DNA of 40,750 nt. Origin: a virus. The position numbers were made by a program, and so were the translations under genes. Every line of letters begins with the position of its first letter. Position 1 is the first letter of the stretch. The stretch spans positions 2,742 through 43,491 of the IMG/VR virus record IMGVR_UViG_3300030390_001589. One strand, given 5' to 3'. Positions 16,734 through 23,982 of the stretch are shown piece by piece. Below the pieces are notes generated by a model, which did no database searches, had not been told where the DNA came from, and worked only from the letters and a program-made list of their open reading frames with translations.

Positions 16734-17296
16734 TGAAAAATCAATATAAATATATAAACAATTTTTTATCGGAAGATTTAGTAGCTTACTTATCTTTTTT
16801 TATTTTAAATCAAGATAAATTTATAGGTGATGATCAAGTTCCTCAATCACATTCTTTGCATTCCAATCAATCTCCAATTATGTATAATCTTCTTCATTTT
16901 CTACGTCCTCGTATGGAAAAAGAAACAGGATTAAAATTAAAACCAATTTATGCTTACACTAGATTATACTTACCTGGTGCAGATCTTTATCGTCATAAAG
17001 ACAGAGGACAATGTGAAATCAGTGCATCTTTAACTTTACAATACCATTATGAAGATAAAAATTATAAATGGCCGTTGTGTATGGGAGACACACCTATTAT
17101 TATTAATTCAGGTGACGGGGTTATATATAAAGGTTGTGAAATAGAACATTGGCGTCCTGTTTTTATTCAAGAACCACCAAGTTGGCATCATCAAATATTT
17201 ATTCATTATGTAGATTTAAATGGTAAAAATAAAAATTTAGAAGAAGAATATAGTTCTACAGGAGATGAAATATACGTTAAACCTAAGAATAATTAG
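16733..17296 (+). CDS. 2-oxoglutarate/Fe(II) oxygenase-like protein (187 aa)
   Basis: Motifs LYLPGADLYRHKDRGQCEIS (H88, D90) and KGCEIEHWRPVF (H139) give the metal site; SWHHQIFIHYVD forms the last strand. The region between (NYKWPLCMGDTPIIINSGDG) fits a short oxygenase. I choose ATG 16733 because TAATG couples it to the previous oxygenase; the in-frame ATG at 16664 lies inside that gene. The 3' end overlaps the convergent minus-strand gene by 14 bases, with no visible terminator. The 2OG-binding Arg is not obvious, so the exact cofactor set is less certain than for its neighbours. Confidence 0.8.
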   Translation: MKNQYKYINNFLSEDLVAYLSFFILNQDKFIGDDQVPQSHSLHSNQSPIMYNLLHFLRPRMEKETGLKLKPIYAYTRLYLPGADLYRHKDRGQCEISASLTLQYHYEDKNYKWPLCMGDTPIIINSGDGVIYKGCEIEHWRPVFIQEPPSWHHQIFIHYVDLNGKNKNLEEEYSSTGDEIYVKPKNN

Positions 17297-17675
17297 GATC
17301 GTAATCTATCCATGTTTTATCAAAAGTAGATTCATCATTTCCTGATTCTACATAAGTTGTTAAAGCTTCCATCCACTTTAATTGAGCTGTTTCAATTTGA
17401 GCTTGACGAGTTGATCCCCAATCTAATAACTCTTGAAGAGTTGTGTCCCCTACAGCGTCACTTTTTGAAGTAAACAAAGTATTTCCTGTCATATCACCTG
17501 TAGAAGGATCTTTTCTTTGAATTTCATTATCACCTGGTTGATCGTTGTAAACAATAGCATGAATAGTATTATCGTTTAAACTAGGCATTGCATTACCTTT
17601 ATTTACCCATTTAATGTGAAATGAATCATTTACTAAAATACTTTCATTAGGAAATATCATTATTTGATTAGCCAT
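17283..17675 (-). CDS. Possible fibre assembly protein downstream of the collar fibre gene (130 aa)
   Basis: The first half is strand-rich (MANQIMIFPNESILVNDSFHI), the second a charged helix (ELLDWGSTRQAQIETAQLKWMEALT). Trp-rich helical C-termini and a position directly downstream of a tail-fibre gene are typical of tail-fibre assembly chaperones, so I suggest that role by analogy only. Five bases separate it from the fibre gene. Its stop overlaps the convergent oxygenase gene by 14 bases. Confidence 0.6.
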   Translation of the reverse strand: MANQIMIFPNESILVNDSFHIKWVNKGNAMPSLNDNTIHAIVYNDQPGDNEIQRKDPSTGDMTGNTLFTSKSDAVGDTTLQELLDWGSTRQAQIETAQLKWMEALTTYVESGNDESTFDKTWIDYDPNYS

Positions 17676-17680
17676 ATTTT

Positions 17681-18379
17681 TTAAAATTTAATAATATAGT
17701 TAACTACTACGTAAGGAGAAAAAGAATTAGTTCCTGCACCTGCTACAGTTCCTGTTAATGTTCCACCTGAAGTTGTTACAGCTACAGTTCCTGTTAATGT
17801 CCCTGATAAAGTGTGTGCGTGTGTGTGACCTGTTCCACTTCCAGCATTTTCAAGTGCACCTGTAATCCATCCTGGAGAAGGTGCCCATCCATCTGCCATT
17901 GGACGAATAGTTTGGTTCCAACCTATTACAGGGCCTCCTGTTACAGCATTTGGATTTCCACTAGAAAAATGGGCTGTGTGATCATGAGAACCTATTTGAG
18001 CTTCGGTTAAAGAAGTATTTGATACTGCTCCTGTTACTGTTACTGCTTGATTGTTAGCTACAGTAGATGTAACTGTGCTTACAGCTTGATTGTTAGTCAT
18101 TGAAACAGTAACTGTATTAGCACCACCAGTAGCTGCTAAATTATAAGTATTACCATCATATCCTTGTGGAGTTTTCCCTTGTAGTTGAGGAACATTAAAT
18201 GTTGTTGAACCATCACCCGCACCATATGTTGTGCTTGTTACAACGAACAAGTCTGCATACGTTGTTCTAGAAACTGCTGCACCATTACATAATAAATATC
18301 CACTTGGCGCTGTTGCTTTAGGCCAAGGTTTAATTGTCCCTACTTCACTTCTATTTGTAAAATCTTGTAAATTAGTCAT
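17681..18379 (-). CDS. Tail fibre with phage collar domain (232 aa)
   Basis: Residues about 14-65 form a phage Tail_Collar domain (PF07484): GTIKPWPKATAPSGYLLCNG, then SRTTYADLFVV, TTYGAGDGSTTFNVPQLQGK. The middle is Thr/Val-rich repeats. Two His clusters, GSHDHTAHF and GTGHTHAHTL, resemble the metal-binding His rows of T4 short-fibre gp12-type receptor-binding tips. The C-terminal FSPYVVVNYIIKF is the usual collar-fibre end. It is likely a receptor-binding or short-fibre protein. Its start overlaps the gene upstream by eight bases. Confidence 0.85.
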   Translation of the reverse strand: MTNLQDFTNRSEVGTIKPWPKATAPSGYLLCNGAAVSRTTYADLFVVTSTTYGAGDGSTTFNVPQLQGKTPQGYDGNTYNLAATGGANTVTVSMTNNQAVSTVTSTVANNQAVTVTGAVSNTSLTEAQIGSHDHTAHFSSGNPNAVTGGPVIGWNQTIRPMADGWAPSPGWITGALENAGSGTGHTHAHTLSGTLTGTVAVTTSGGTLTGTVAGAGTNSFSPYVVVNYIIKF

Positions 18380-19097
18380 TGTATTTTAATCTCCATCCAA
18401 AAGTTGCATCATAGAATACTAAAGCAATACCTGCACTATTAGTAGTAATTTCTAAATCTGCAGCAGATCCCATAATTGGTTGACTGTTACGTCCTATAGT
18501 AATTTTATTTGTTCCTGCTGTTCCTTCTGCATCTATAATTTTACATTGCATTCCTATACTAGGAGAAGCAGGTAATGTTAAAGTAAAAGTTCCACCCGAT
18601 GTATCAGCAAAAATGTTATCGCCGTCTACCATAGTATAGTTTCCAGTTTTTTTTGTCCATGTTTCACTTAAACCTGCTAAATCAAAAATATCATACCAAT
18701 TAGTACCATCAGTAGCTAGTAAACGATATTTACCGTTTGCAACAGTTACTGTGTTTCCTGTAGCACCTAGTCTAGCAGATACATCTGCCCCACCACTGAT
18801 GTTATTATAAACACCAACAGTTTTTTGTGTAGCTGGAAATTGTACTGTGTGTGTTGTAGAAACAGTTCCTGTAAAAATTATTTGGTTTTGTCTTGCTTCG
18901 TTGTTTGCTTGAGATTGTGGACCATCGCCGTTTGATAGCGTAGTTGAAGTTCCTGTAGTAAGTGCTTTAGAATAAACACCAGCAATAGCAAATTCAAAAA
19001 CTTGAGAAAAGTTATTATTAGTTATAGTTCCCCACGTACCTGAGTTTTCCCCATTTACTTGTAGTTCGATTCTAAGCCCTGTTGAATATGTTGACAT
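18372..19097 (-). CDS. Tail fibre-like protein (241 aa)
   Basis: The N-terminus STYSTGLRIELQVNGENSGTWG is a recurring virion-attachment block in marine phage fibres. The C-terminal half (VDGDNIFADTSGGTFTLTLP, then GTNKITIGRNSQPIMGSA) is a beta-rich domain that I recognise from the ends of such fibres. No enzymatic motif. It precedes the collar fibre and overlaps it by eight bases, so both are probably made together as parts of the host-recognition apparatus. A candidate promoter lies directly upstream at 19114-19142. Confidence 0.8.
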   Translation of the reverse strand: MSTYSTGLRIELQVNGENSGTWGTITNNNFSQVFEFAIAGVYSKALTTGTSTTLSNGDGPQSQANNEARQNQIIFTGTVSTTHTVQFPATQKTVGVYNNISGGADVSARLGATGNTVTVANGKYRLLATDGTNWYDIFDLAGLSETWTKKTGNYTMVDGDNIFADTSGGTFTLTLPASPSIGMQCKIIDAEGTAGTNKITIGRNSQPIMGSAADLEITTNSAGIALVFYDATFGWRLKYND

Positions 19098-19113
19098 TTA
19101 ATCTCCTAAGTAA

Positions 19114-19142
19114 GTTTTATTGATAAATATAAAGTTTGTCAA
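19114..19142 (-). promoter_or_regulatory. Candidate promoter ahead of the fibre genes
   Basis: In the 50-base gap on the minus strand, a perfect TTGACA (19142-19137) is followed by 17 bases and TAAAAC (19119-19114), then AGGAG and the fibre ATG at 19097. The -10 box is only a partial match. The TTGACA sits in the loop and second arm of a weak AT-rich stem (19131-19137 with 19142-19148). It could raise fibre expression late in infection. Confidence 0.35.
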
Positions 19143-19147
19143 AACTT

Positions 19148-20629
19148 TTATGCAGCCTTAGTTACTTCTGTCCAACTAATAGAACTGTTTGAGTCATCTA
19201 CTACATTCCATGCTGTAATATCTAACGATCCTACACTACTTGTAGCAGAAACCCCTGTTATTGTAAAGATTGCATTTCCTGAAACATTTGGGTTACCTGG
19301 ACTTGCAGTAAGAGAAACCCCTGTTAAAGCATATGACGATTCCTGTGATGCTTGTCCCACGGCTGACGTTGCACTTTGTCCTGTTGGAGTTATTTCTACA
19401 CCACCTGCCGCTACCACACTACCAACAAAAGATGATGAACCAATTGCTGAATATTCATTTGCATCACTAACAGGAGTATTAGCTTGTCCACCCATGCCTG
19501 AATGAACACTACAATAATAATATAAAGTAGGTGCACCTGTCGCTACTGTTATTTGAGTGTAAGCTCCTGAATTACCTGGAACACCATAATAATATACGCC
19601 TGTTGTATATGCTGAACCACCACCGTGTGTTCCATCTGAAGTTATGCTAAATCTAAATGGATGTCCATCATTACTAGCATCTGATTGATCAAATAAATAC
19701 GTGTTTCCTTCAGCTAATTCTAAAGTGTCTTGTTGAATTCCATCAATAACATATTTATTACCATATGCTGTACTTATAACTGTTACTACTTTCGTAACAG
19801 TTCCTCCATCTCCAATTACGTCAACATCAGTTGAAACAATTTCTGTTCCAAGACTTGTAACTAAACCGATACCTGTTGGGGATACAATAGCACCACCTGT
19901 TGCAATTTCTGTTCCAAGACTTGCTGTTAGTTGTTCTCCTACGGGTAATACAGTTGGACTAATACCAACTGATACAGTTCCAAGACTTGCATCTAGTTCT
20001 GGTTCACTTGAAGCGACAACGGTTATAACCCCATCACCACTAATAGAAAAAGTACCAATTGAACTTGTAGCCCCAACACCTGTTGCAAATGCAGAAGTTC
20101 CTAGTGTTCCTGTAGCTATCGACATTCCTGCCGATGTAATTGTTGGAGCAACGTCTCCTTGGAATGTCATAGTTCCTGGAGTAGAAGTTGCACTTACACC
20201 TGTTAAAGCATAACTCGCTGCGGTAATTCCCCAAAGGTTATCACCCCAACCAATTTCTACATTTGATGATCCTGCAAATGCTCTTCCCCAACCACTTTGA
20301 AAACCAGTAAAAACTGATTCTGAACCAAGAGAAGAGGTTGTGCCTAATCCTGTTAGAGTAACATTAGCAGAACCTACAACGGAGGTAGGTGTATTAGTAT
20401 TAGATTGAAGTTGTTGTCCTGGAGCAGTTAAATTTTGACCTCCAGTAGCAACACCAGTTCCTACGGCTGACGTGGTACCAAGACCAGTAAGCGTTACGTT
20501 ACATGCACCCGTAATAGTTGGGGTAGCAGTCGCTGAAGTGAGGCCGACACCCGTTGCTTCGACAGGAGCTTGTTGTCCCCATGCACCACTGCCCCAAGTT
20601 TCTCGGCCCCATCCTTGGATGGAAGCCAT
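19148..20629 (-). CDS. Repetitive tail protein with embedded cupredoxin-like domain (493 aa)
   Basis: The N-terminus GWGRETWGSGAWG and a second copy near residues 112-134 are Trp/Gly blocks seen in marine virion proteins. Most of the protein is degenerate repeats of the type TLTGLGTTSSLGS. Residues about 282-385 (19475-19786) differ: VVTVISTAYGNKYVIDG, GNTYLFDQSDASNDGHPFRF, and LYYYCSVHSGMGG. H323, C373, H376 and M379 match the type 1 copper ligand set of cupredoxins (H, C-x2-H-x2-M). Whether copper binds is unknown. It is probably an extended virion surface or fibre protein. Stop precedes the fibre operon by about 50 bases. Confidence 0.8.
   Translation of the reverse strand: MASIQGWGRETWGSGAWGQQAPVEATGVGLTSATATPTITGACNVTLTGLGTTSAVGTGVATGGQNLTAPGQQLQSNTNTPTSVVGSANVTLTGLGTTSSLGSESVFTGFQSGWGRAFAGSSNVEIGWGDNLWGITAASYALTGVSATSTPGTMTFQGDVAPTITSAGMSIATGTLGTSAFATGVGATSSIGTFSISGDGVITVVASSEPELDASLGTVSVGISPTVLPVGEQLTASLGTEIATGGAIVSPTGIGLVTSLGTEIVSTDVDVIGDGGTVTKVVTVISTAYGNKYVIDGIQQDTLELAEGNTYLFDQSDASNDGHPFRFSITSDGTHGGGSAYTTGVYYYGVPGNSGAYTQITVATGAPTLYYYCSVHSGMGGQANTPVSDANEYSAIGSSSFVGSVVAAGGVEITPTGQSATSAVGQASQESSYALTGVSLTASPGNPNVSGNAIFTITGVSATSSVGSLDITAWNVVDDSNSSISWTEVTKAA
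19837..19989. repeat. Near-exact tandem 21-base repeats in the tail gene
   Basis: caatttctgttccaagactt occurs at 19837-19856 and again at 19903-19922, 66 bases (22 codons) apart. A shorter copy, gttccaagacttg, is at 19977-19989. They encode repeated Ser-Leu-Gly-Thr strands of the repetitive tail protein, but identity at the DNA level suggests recent duplication or unequal recombination within the gene. Confidence 0.75.
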
Positions 20630-20640
20630 AATCTAATCTC

Positions 20641-21090
20641 CTATGCGATTCTTAAAATTGCAGCAGTCGCTTCAGCAGCAGGGAATGTAATTGTAAACGT
20701 TCCTGATGTTGAAGTTTTAACTCCACCAAAATCTAAAACACAAACAGAGGCATTGGTTGTTAAACCTGTTACTGTTGAACTATTATAAATTACAGCAGCT
20801 TGTGCTGAAATAGTTGCACTTGTAAATGATAAGTCTGGTGAAAAATCACAAACAGCAGTGTCACCTGATAATGCTGGTGTTACTGATGTTAATGCTCCAC
20901 CACCTTCTGAATAAGTGCCTGAGTTTGCAACTTCGTCTGTTCCTTGCCAGACAGTTGTTGATTTTGATAATGTCGCTTCTGCGTCATATAATGCTAGTTT
21001 AAAAGCGTTCCCTGTCGTAGCCGTAAAATTGTGTAGGCCTTTCAGGATCTCCACTTTAAAACTGTTACATACAGCTTGAGTAATTGCCAT
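20641..21090 (-). CDS. Beta-rich structural protein (149 aa)
   Basis: A 149-residue protein beginning AITQAVCNSFKVEILKGLHNF, then GNAFKLALYDAEATLS, QGTDEVANSGTYSEGGG and a C-terminal TFTITFPAAEATAAILRIA. This block set is common in virion structural proteins of marine phages; its position in the particle is not established to my knowledge. It lies 11 bases before the repetitive tail gene and after the adaptor gene, with a good ribosome site (AGGAGA) at its ATG. Tail or collar location is inferred from neighbours. Confidence 0.75.
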   Translation of the reverse strand: MAITQAVCNSFKVEILKGLHNFTATTGNAFKLALYDAEATLSKSTTVWQGTDEVANSGTYSEGGGALTSVTPALSGDTAVCDFSPDLSFTSATISAQAAVIYNSSTVTGLTTNASVCVLDFGGVKTSTSGTFTITFPAAEATAAILRIA

Positions 21091-21099
21091 AATAATCTC

Positions 21100-21771
21100 C
21101 TATGGGTTCCTTGATTCGAGAGGGATACGAATAACGCCGTCCCGAAATTCGTCTCTACGGTCACGCCCCATCTCATATGCGGCAAGAGCCTGTACAGACT
21201 GATTATACATTTTATCATAGTATTGTATCATATCTGCTGGACCTTTCAAGTATCCAAGTGCTTGTAAAATACAACCATATAATAGCACGTTTGGGGCATT
21301 CTGACTTAACCAGGTAGAAGTAAAACTACTTGTTAAACCATCAGGCTTATACGTGTAAGCGAGCTCAACTTGTTGAGCAACGTTTGGGGTTGGCGCTAAA
21401 TAGTGCGTATCTTGATCCCACATAGCATAATACTTAGGGGTACCTGTTTCCGTTCTATCTGGCCAGTATTCATTCATAAACGAAATATCTTTTTGAAGCA
21501 ATATCGTTCTGTCATTTGTTGCAGATACTCCAACATCATCAATAATTTGTACATATCTCGTTGCTTGCCAATCAGAGGGCAAAGGTAAAAAAGCATTACC
21601 TACAGTTAGTGTAGCAAAATCATATTTACGATAGTAATTAAGATCTATTGTTCTCATTATTTGATCTTCAATAGAAGAAATAAAAGGTTGAATAATTGAA
21701 TCAGATAATACCGAAGTTGTAGTTTCAGTGTAATTTCTTACGTTATCATTTAAATCAGAATAATCGGTCAT
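21100..21771 (-). CDS. Head-tail adaptor-like protein (223 aa)
   Basis: Sequence blocks are IEDQIMRTIDLNYYRKYDFA, FLPLPSDWQATRYVQI, FMNEYWPDRTETGTPKYYAM, HYLAPTPNVAQQVELAYTYK and LLYGCILQALGYLKG. This is the pattern of a phage adaptor or tail-tube-ring protein often found in marine phages (SU10/T7 gp11-like roles have been proposed for such proteins). The Pro/Tyr-rich strands with a C-terminal helix suit a ring former. It overlaps the upstream gene by four bases (ATGA) and lies beside the gp4-like connector, which supports a neck function. Confidence 0.7.
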   Translation of the reverse strand: MTDYSDLNDNVRNYTETTTSVLSDSIIQPFISSIEDQIMRTIDLNYYRKYDFATLTVGNAFLPLPSDWQATRYVQIIDDVGVSATNDRTILLQKDISFMNEYWPDRTETGTPKYYAMWDQDTHYLAPTPNVAQQVELAYTYKPDGLTSSFTSTWLSQNAPNVLLYGCILQALGYLKGPADMIQYYDKMYNQSVQALAAYEMGRDRRDEFRDGVIRIPLESRNP

Positions 21772-22238
21772 GAGGTACTTACTGTAACATTTCCTAACGA
21801 TGCTAGCAACCCAGTAGTTTTCATCGGTTTTTGTAAACTTAAAGGCATCATACTTCTAACAAAACCTGTATATGAAGTTCCATTTGCATAATATAAAGTA
21901 ACAGCTTCTTCTAAAGTTTGAAAACTGTTAACAGCATTTCCAACGCCTACACCATCATAGACATTTAAATTAGGAGAAAGAACTACTTCTCCTGTAGGTT
22001 TTCTCACTGTATTATTTCCAACAAAAACAGTAGAATTAGCAATTTGTGGTTTTGCATGTTGTAAAGCTGTAAAATCTGTAGGATGATTTCTAGGATCTAA
22101 TTGTGGTTGTTTTGGTTCAAACTCAGAAACATGAACCCATGATCCATTCCATTCTTGAACCATTTCGTTGTAAGGAAAAGACATTCCCGATCTATCAGAT
22201 ATTCTTAAAGCATATTTTCCTGAAGAATATTTTCCCAC
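21768..22238 (-). CDS. Conserved virion-assembly protein, degenerate zinc-ribbon N-terminus (156 aa)
   Basis: The N-terminus ALRISDRSGMSFPYNEMVQE, WNGSWVHVSEFEPKQPQLDP matches a phage protein family that in other members has CDRCG...VC..C cysteines. Here the cysteine positions are Ser, Val or His, so the metal site is lost while Trp, Glu-Pro-x-x-Pro-Gln and the fold pattern remain. The C-terminus holds a repeated strand (LYYANGTSYTGFVRSMMP). It sits between the gp4-like connector and the adaptor in one operon, so a neck or tail role is likely. Confidence 0.68.
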   Translation of the reverse strand: MGKYSSGKYALRISDRSGMSFPYNEMVQEWNGSWVHVSEFEPKQPQLDPRNHPTDFTALQHAKPQIANSTVFVGNNTVRKPTGEVVLSPNLNVYDGVGVGNAVNSFQTLEEAVTLYYANGTSYTGFVRSMMPLSLQKPMKTTGLLASLGNVTVSTS

Positions 22239-22246
22239 AACGCCTC

Positions 22247-22987
22247 CTATGAAAAATATAAAGTTTGTCGCGGTACCATACTGTAACTAGCTTTTTCTAC
22301 ATCTGATGCCGCAGCTCTACTAAATTCTTCATCGTAAACTGCTTTTAAAATTGCAATTCTATCAGGTGCGTATTTCATGGCTACGTAATAAGATAATCCT
22401 GCTACTAAACACGGTAAAAAACGAAAAGGAATTTGAGCATTTTTAGTGTAAGCATTTATATCTGTCATACGAAGAGAAGCGTAATATTTAAAAGTGTAAG
22501 TAGAATCAGCTTGAGGAAAAAAATATACTTTTGGAAGTATTGTTCTTTCAAAATAATATTGAGCAGGTCTTCCTTGAGTTGTTTTAACTGTATAATCCCA
22601 ATAAGTAGATCGCCCTATTTTTGTCATAGAAAAATCACCATTACTGTTTGACATAACAGCACTATCAATGTCTACAATTTGAGAACTATCATTTGCATCT
22701 GTGGTAGCATTACCCGCAGAATCAACAGAATATAAGGTAGCACCTTCAATCACTTGAGTTCCTGCTGTAACAGTTGCTTCTCTTTGTTGAATTGTCCAAA
22801 GGTTTAAACCTCTGTTTGCCCATTCAGCAATCATTAAATTAATAGAACGTCTTGCGGTTTTTAATTCGTAACCTGTACGATCTTGCAAACCGCAACGTTC
22901 AAAAGCTTCTTCTATTAAAGAATCTAAATCTAATATAAAGCCTGCTGTTGAAGAATAAGAAGGATTACCTGTATTTAAATTTGACAT
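22247..22987 (-). CDS. P22 gp4-like head-tail connector (246 aa)
   Basis: Residues about 16-66 read LDSLIEEAFERCGLQDRTGY, then ELKTARRSINLMIAEWANRG and NLWTIQQRE, the hallmark of the podovirus gp4-type tail accessory factor/connector. The later segment (TKIGRSTYWDYTVKTTQGRP, YYFERTILPKVYFFPQ) fits the same family with a longer beta insertion than P22 gp4 (166 residues). Near the C-terminus ILKAVYDEEFSRAAASD is a helix. It attaches below the portal to begin the tail. Confidence rests on the N-terminal block. Confidence 0.8.
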   Translation of the reverse strand: MSNLNTGNPSYSSTAGFILDLDSLIEEAFERCGLQDRTGYELKTARRSINLMIAEWANRGLNLWTIQQREATVTAGTQVIEGATLYSVDSAGNATTDANDSSQIVDIDSAVMSNSNGDFSMTKIGRSTYWDYTVKTTQGRPAQYYFERTILPKVYFFPQADSTYTFKYYASLRMTDINAYTKNAQIPFRFLPCLVAGLSYYVAMKYAPDRIAILKAVYDEEFSRAAASDVEKASYSMVPRQTLYFS

Positions 22988-22991
22988 TTAA

Positions 22992-23294
22992 TTACTTTGC
23001 CATTCCCATTCCACGTTTAGCGACTCCACCACCACGTTTATTTAAAGCTCCTACAATTCTTTTCTTTTCTTGTTTTAAGTTTTTCTTACCTTTTTTAGTA
23101 AAAGCTTTTTCAGCATCTACTCTTCCAAGTTCTTCTAATTTATTCATACGGCTAGTATTTGCTTTACCACCTCTTGAAAGTTTAGCAGTTTTTTTCTTAG
23201 GGCCCATCATACCGCCCATATTTTTTTTAGCTATTTTTTTCTTAGGAGACATTCCGCCACCTCTTAGTCTTGCAGTTTTCTTTTTACCCATCAT
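22992..23294 (-). CDS. Very basic small protein with C-terminal KRGGG tag (100 aa)
   Basis: About one third Lys/Arg, with internal repeats of MGPKKKTAK type (SPKKKIAKK, GPKKKTAKL) and a tail NKRGGGVAKRGMGMAK. The same tail ends the 145-residue protein at 31700-32137, with about 35 of 40 matching bases. A strong ribosome site (GGAGG) lies before ATG 23294; a second Met follows. Such proteins could neutralise DNA or bind capsid acid residues; no function is known. It overlaps the upstream gene by four bases. Confidence 0.72.
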   Translation of the reverse strand: MMGKKKTARLRGGGMSPKKKIAKKNMGGMMGPKKKTAKLSRGGKANTSRMNKLEELGRVDAEKAFTKKGKKNLKQEKKRIVGALNKRGGGVAKRGMGMAK

Positions 23295-23875
23295 GATAGA
23301 CCTCCATTGATCTTTTTGTATTTGTTTTCTCTAGATACAACGACGTCTCGATAGTATCCTTTAGGCCACATCTTATAGTAACCTTGTTTGTGCAATTTAT
23401 CAGAAGCTTGCTGTAATTGCGAGAACTTTTGTACTAGCATCATCGAATACTTTAAGTCACTTTCTACCTCAGGAATCTTACCTCCAGGCGATACTAAAAA
23501 CTCTTGTTCATCTAAAGTAGCTGGATTTTTAGGATGAAAACTCATAAAATACATATCTTTGGAATTGTAAAAATAATTATATTCTTCAGTAGCTTCATGT
23601 AAATTATCGGGAGAATAACTACAATAAGGATCACAAAATACAAGTATTTCAGATACTTTAAAATTTAAATTTTTTAAATGATCATTTAATTCTGATTTAT
23701 AGGTGCTTCCTTTACTTTTCACGGACACCCAAACTTTTTTATCGTGCCATGCTTTTTTAGCAAAAGGACATGCAGGAACTCCACCTAAATGAAGATTGGG
23801 AACTTCAAGATAATGTTTAGACCAAAGTCGTACGTCTTCTATTATCTGTTTCCTTGTCGGTTGTATTTTTTCCAA
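23291..23875 (-). CDS. Unknown conserved protein with CPFAK motif (194 aa)
   Basis: The N-terminal block YLEVPNLHLGGVPACPFAKK followed by AWHDKKVWV is distinctive. It is followed by strands and helices (KVSEILVFCDPYCSYSP, MYFMSFHPKNP). The Cys at CPFAK and at FCDPYC may be important. A similar CPFA signature occurs in DUF1415-type proteins, but the rest does not match, so I make no functional call. It is translated inside a block of structural and membrane proteins and overlaps the 46-residue gene upstream by 34 bases. It is not an obvious structural protein and may be an accessory enzyme. Confidence 0.65.
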   Translation of the reverse strand: MEKIQPTRKQIIEDVRLWSKHYLEVPNLHLGGVPACPFAKKAWHDKKVWVSVKSKGSTYKSELNDHLKNLNFKVSEILVFCDPYCSYSPDNLHEATEEYNYFYNSKDMYFMSFHPKNPATLDEQEFLVSPGGKIPEVESDLKYSMMLVQKFSQLQQASDKLHKQGYYKMWPKGYYRDVVVSRENKYKKINGGLS

Positions 23876-23982
23876 TTTAATCTCTTGCTTTTATTTTTTG
23901 GTTTAGATCTTGATGAATGACCAATACTTGTTCTTTTTGGTTTCGGTGTAAAATATGCAGTGTGTGTAGTATTTTTAGACAT
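23842..23982 (-). CDS. Basic mini-protein (46 aa)
   Basis: MSKNTTHTAYFTPKPKR then TSIGHSSRSKPKNKSKRLNW and KKYNRQGNR: a short, highly basic peptide of a type I recognise from marine phages (KPKPKR..SIG...KPKNKxKR...K.YxxQG). The ATG shares one base with the TAA of the 84-residue gene (TAATG). The stop lies 34 bases inside the next gene. Disordered and Lys/Arg-rich, probably virion- or nucleic-acid-associated, but without known function. Confidence 0.7.
   Translation of the reverse strand: MSKNTTHTAYFTPKPKRTSIGHSSRSKPKNKSKRLNWKKYNRQGNR

Noticed and set aside
17700-18120. Repeated ttcctgttaatgt-like units as a DNA repeat array
   Set aside because: They encode Thr/Val repeats of the collar fibre (TLTGTV type) and vary in length and sequence.
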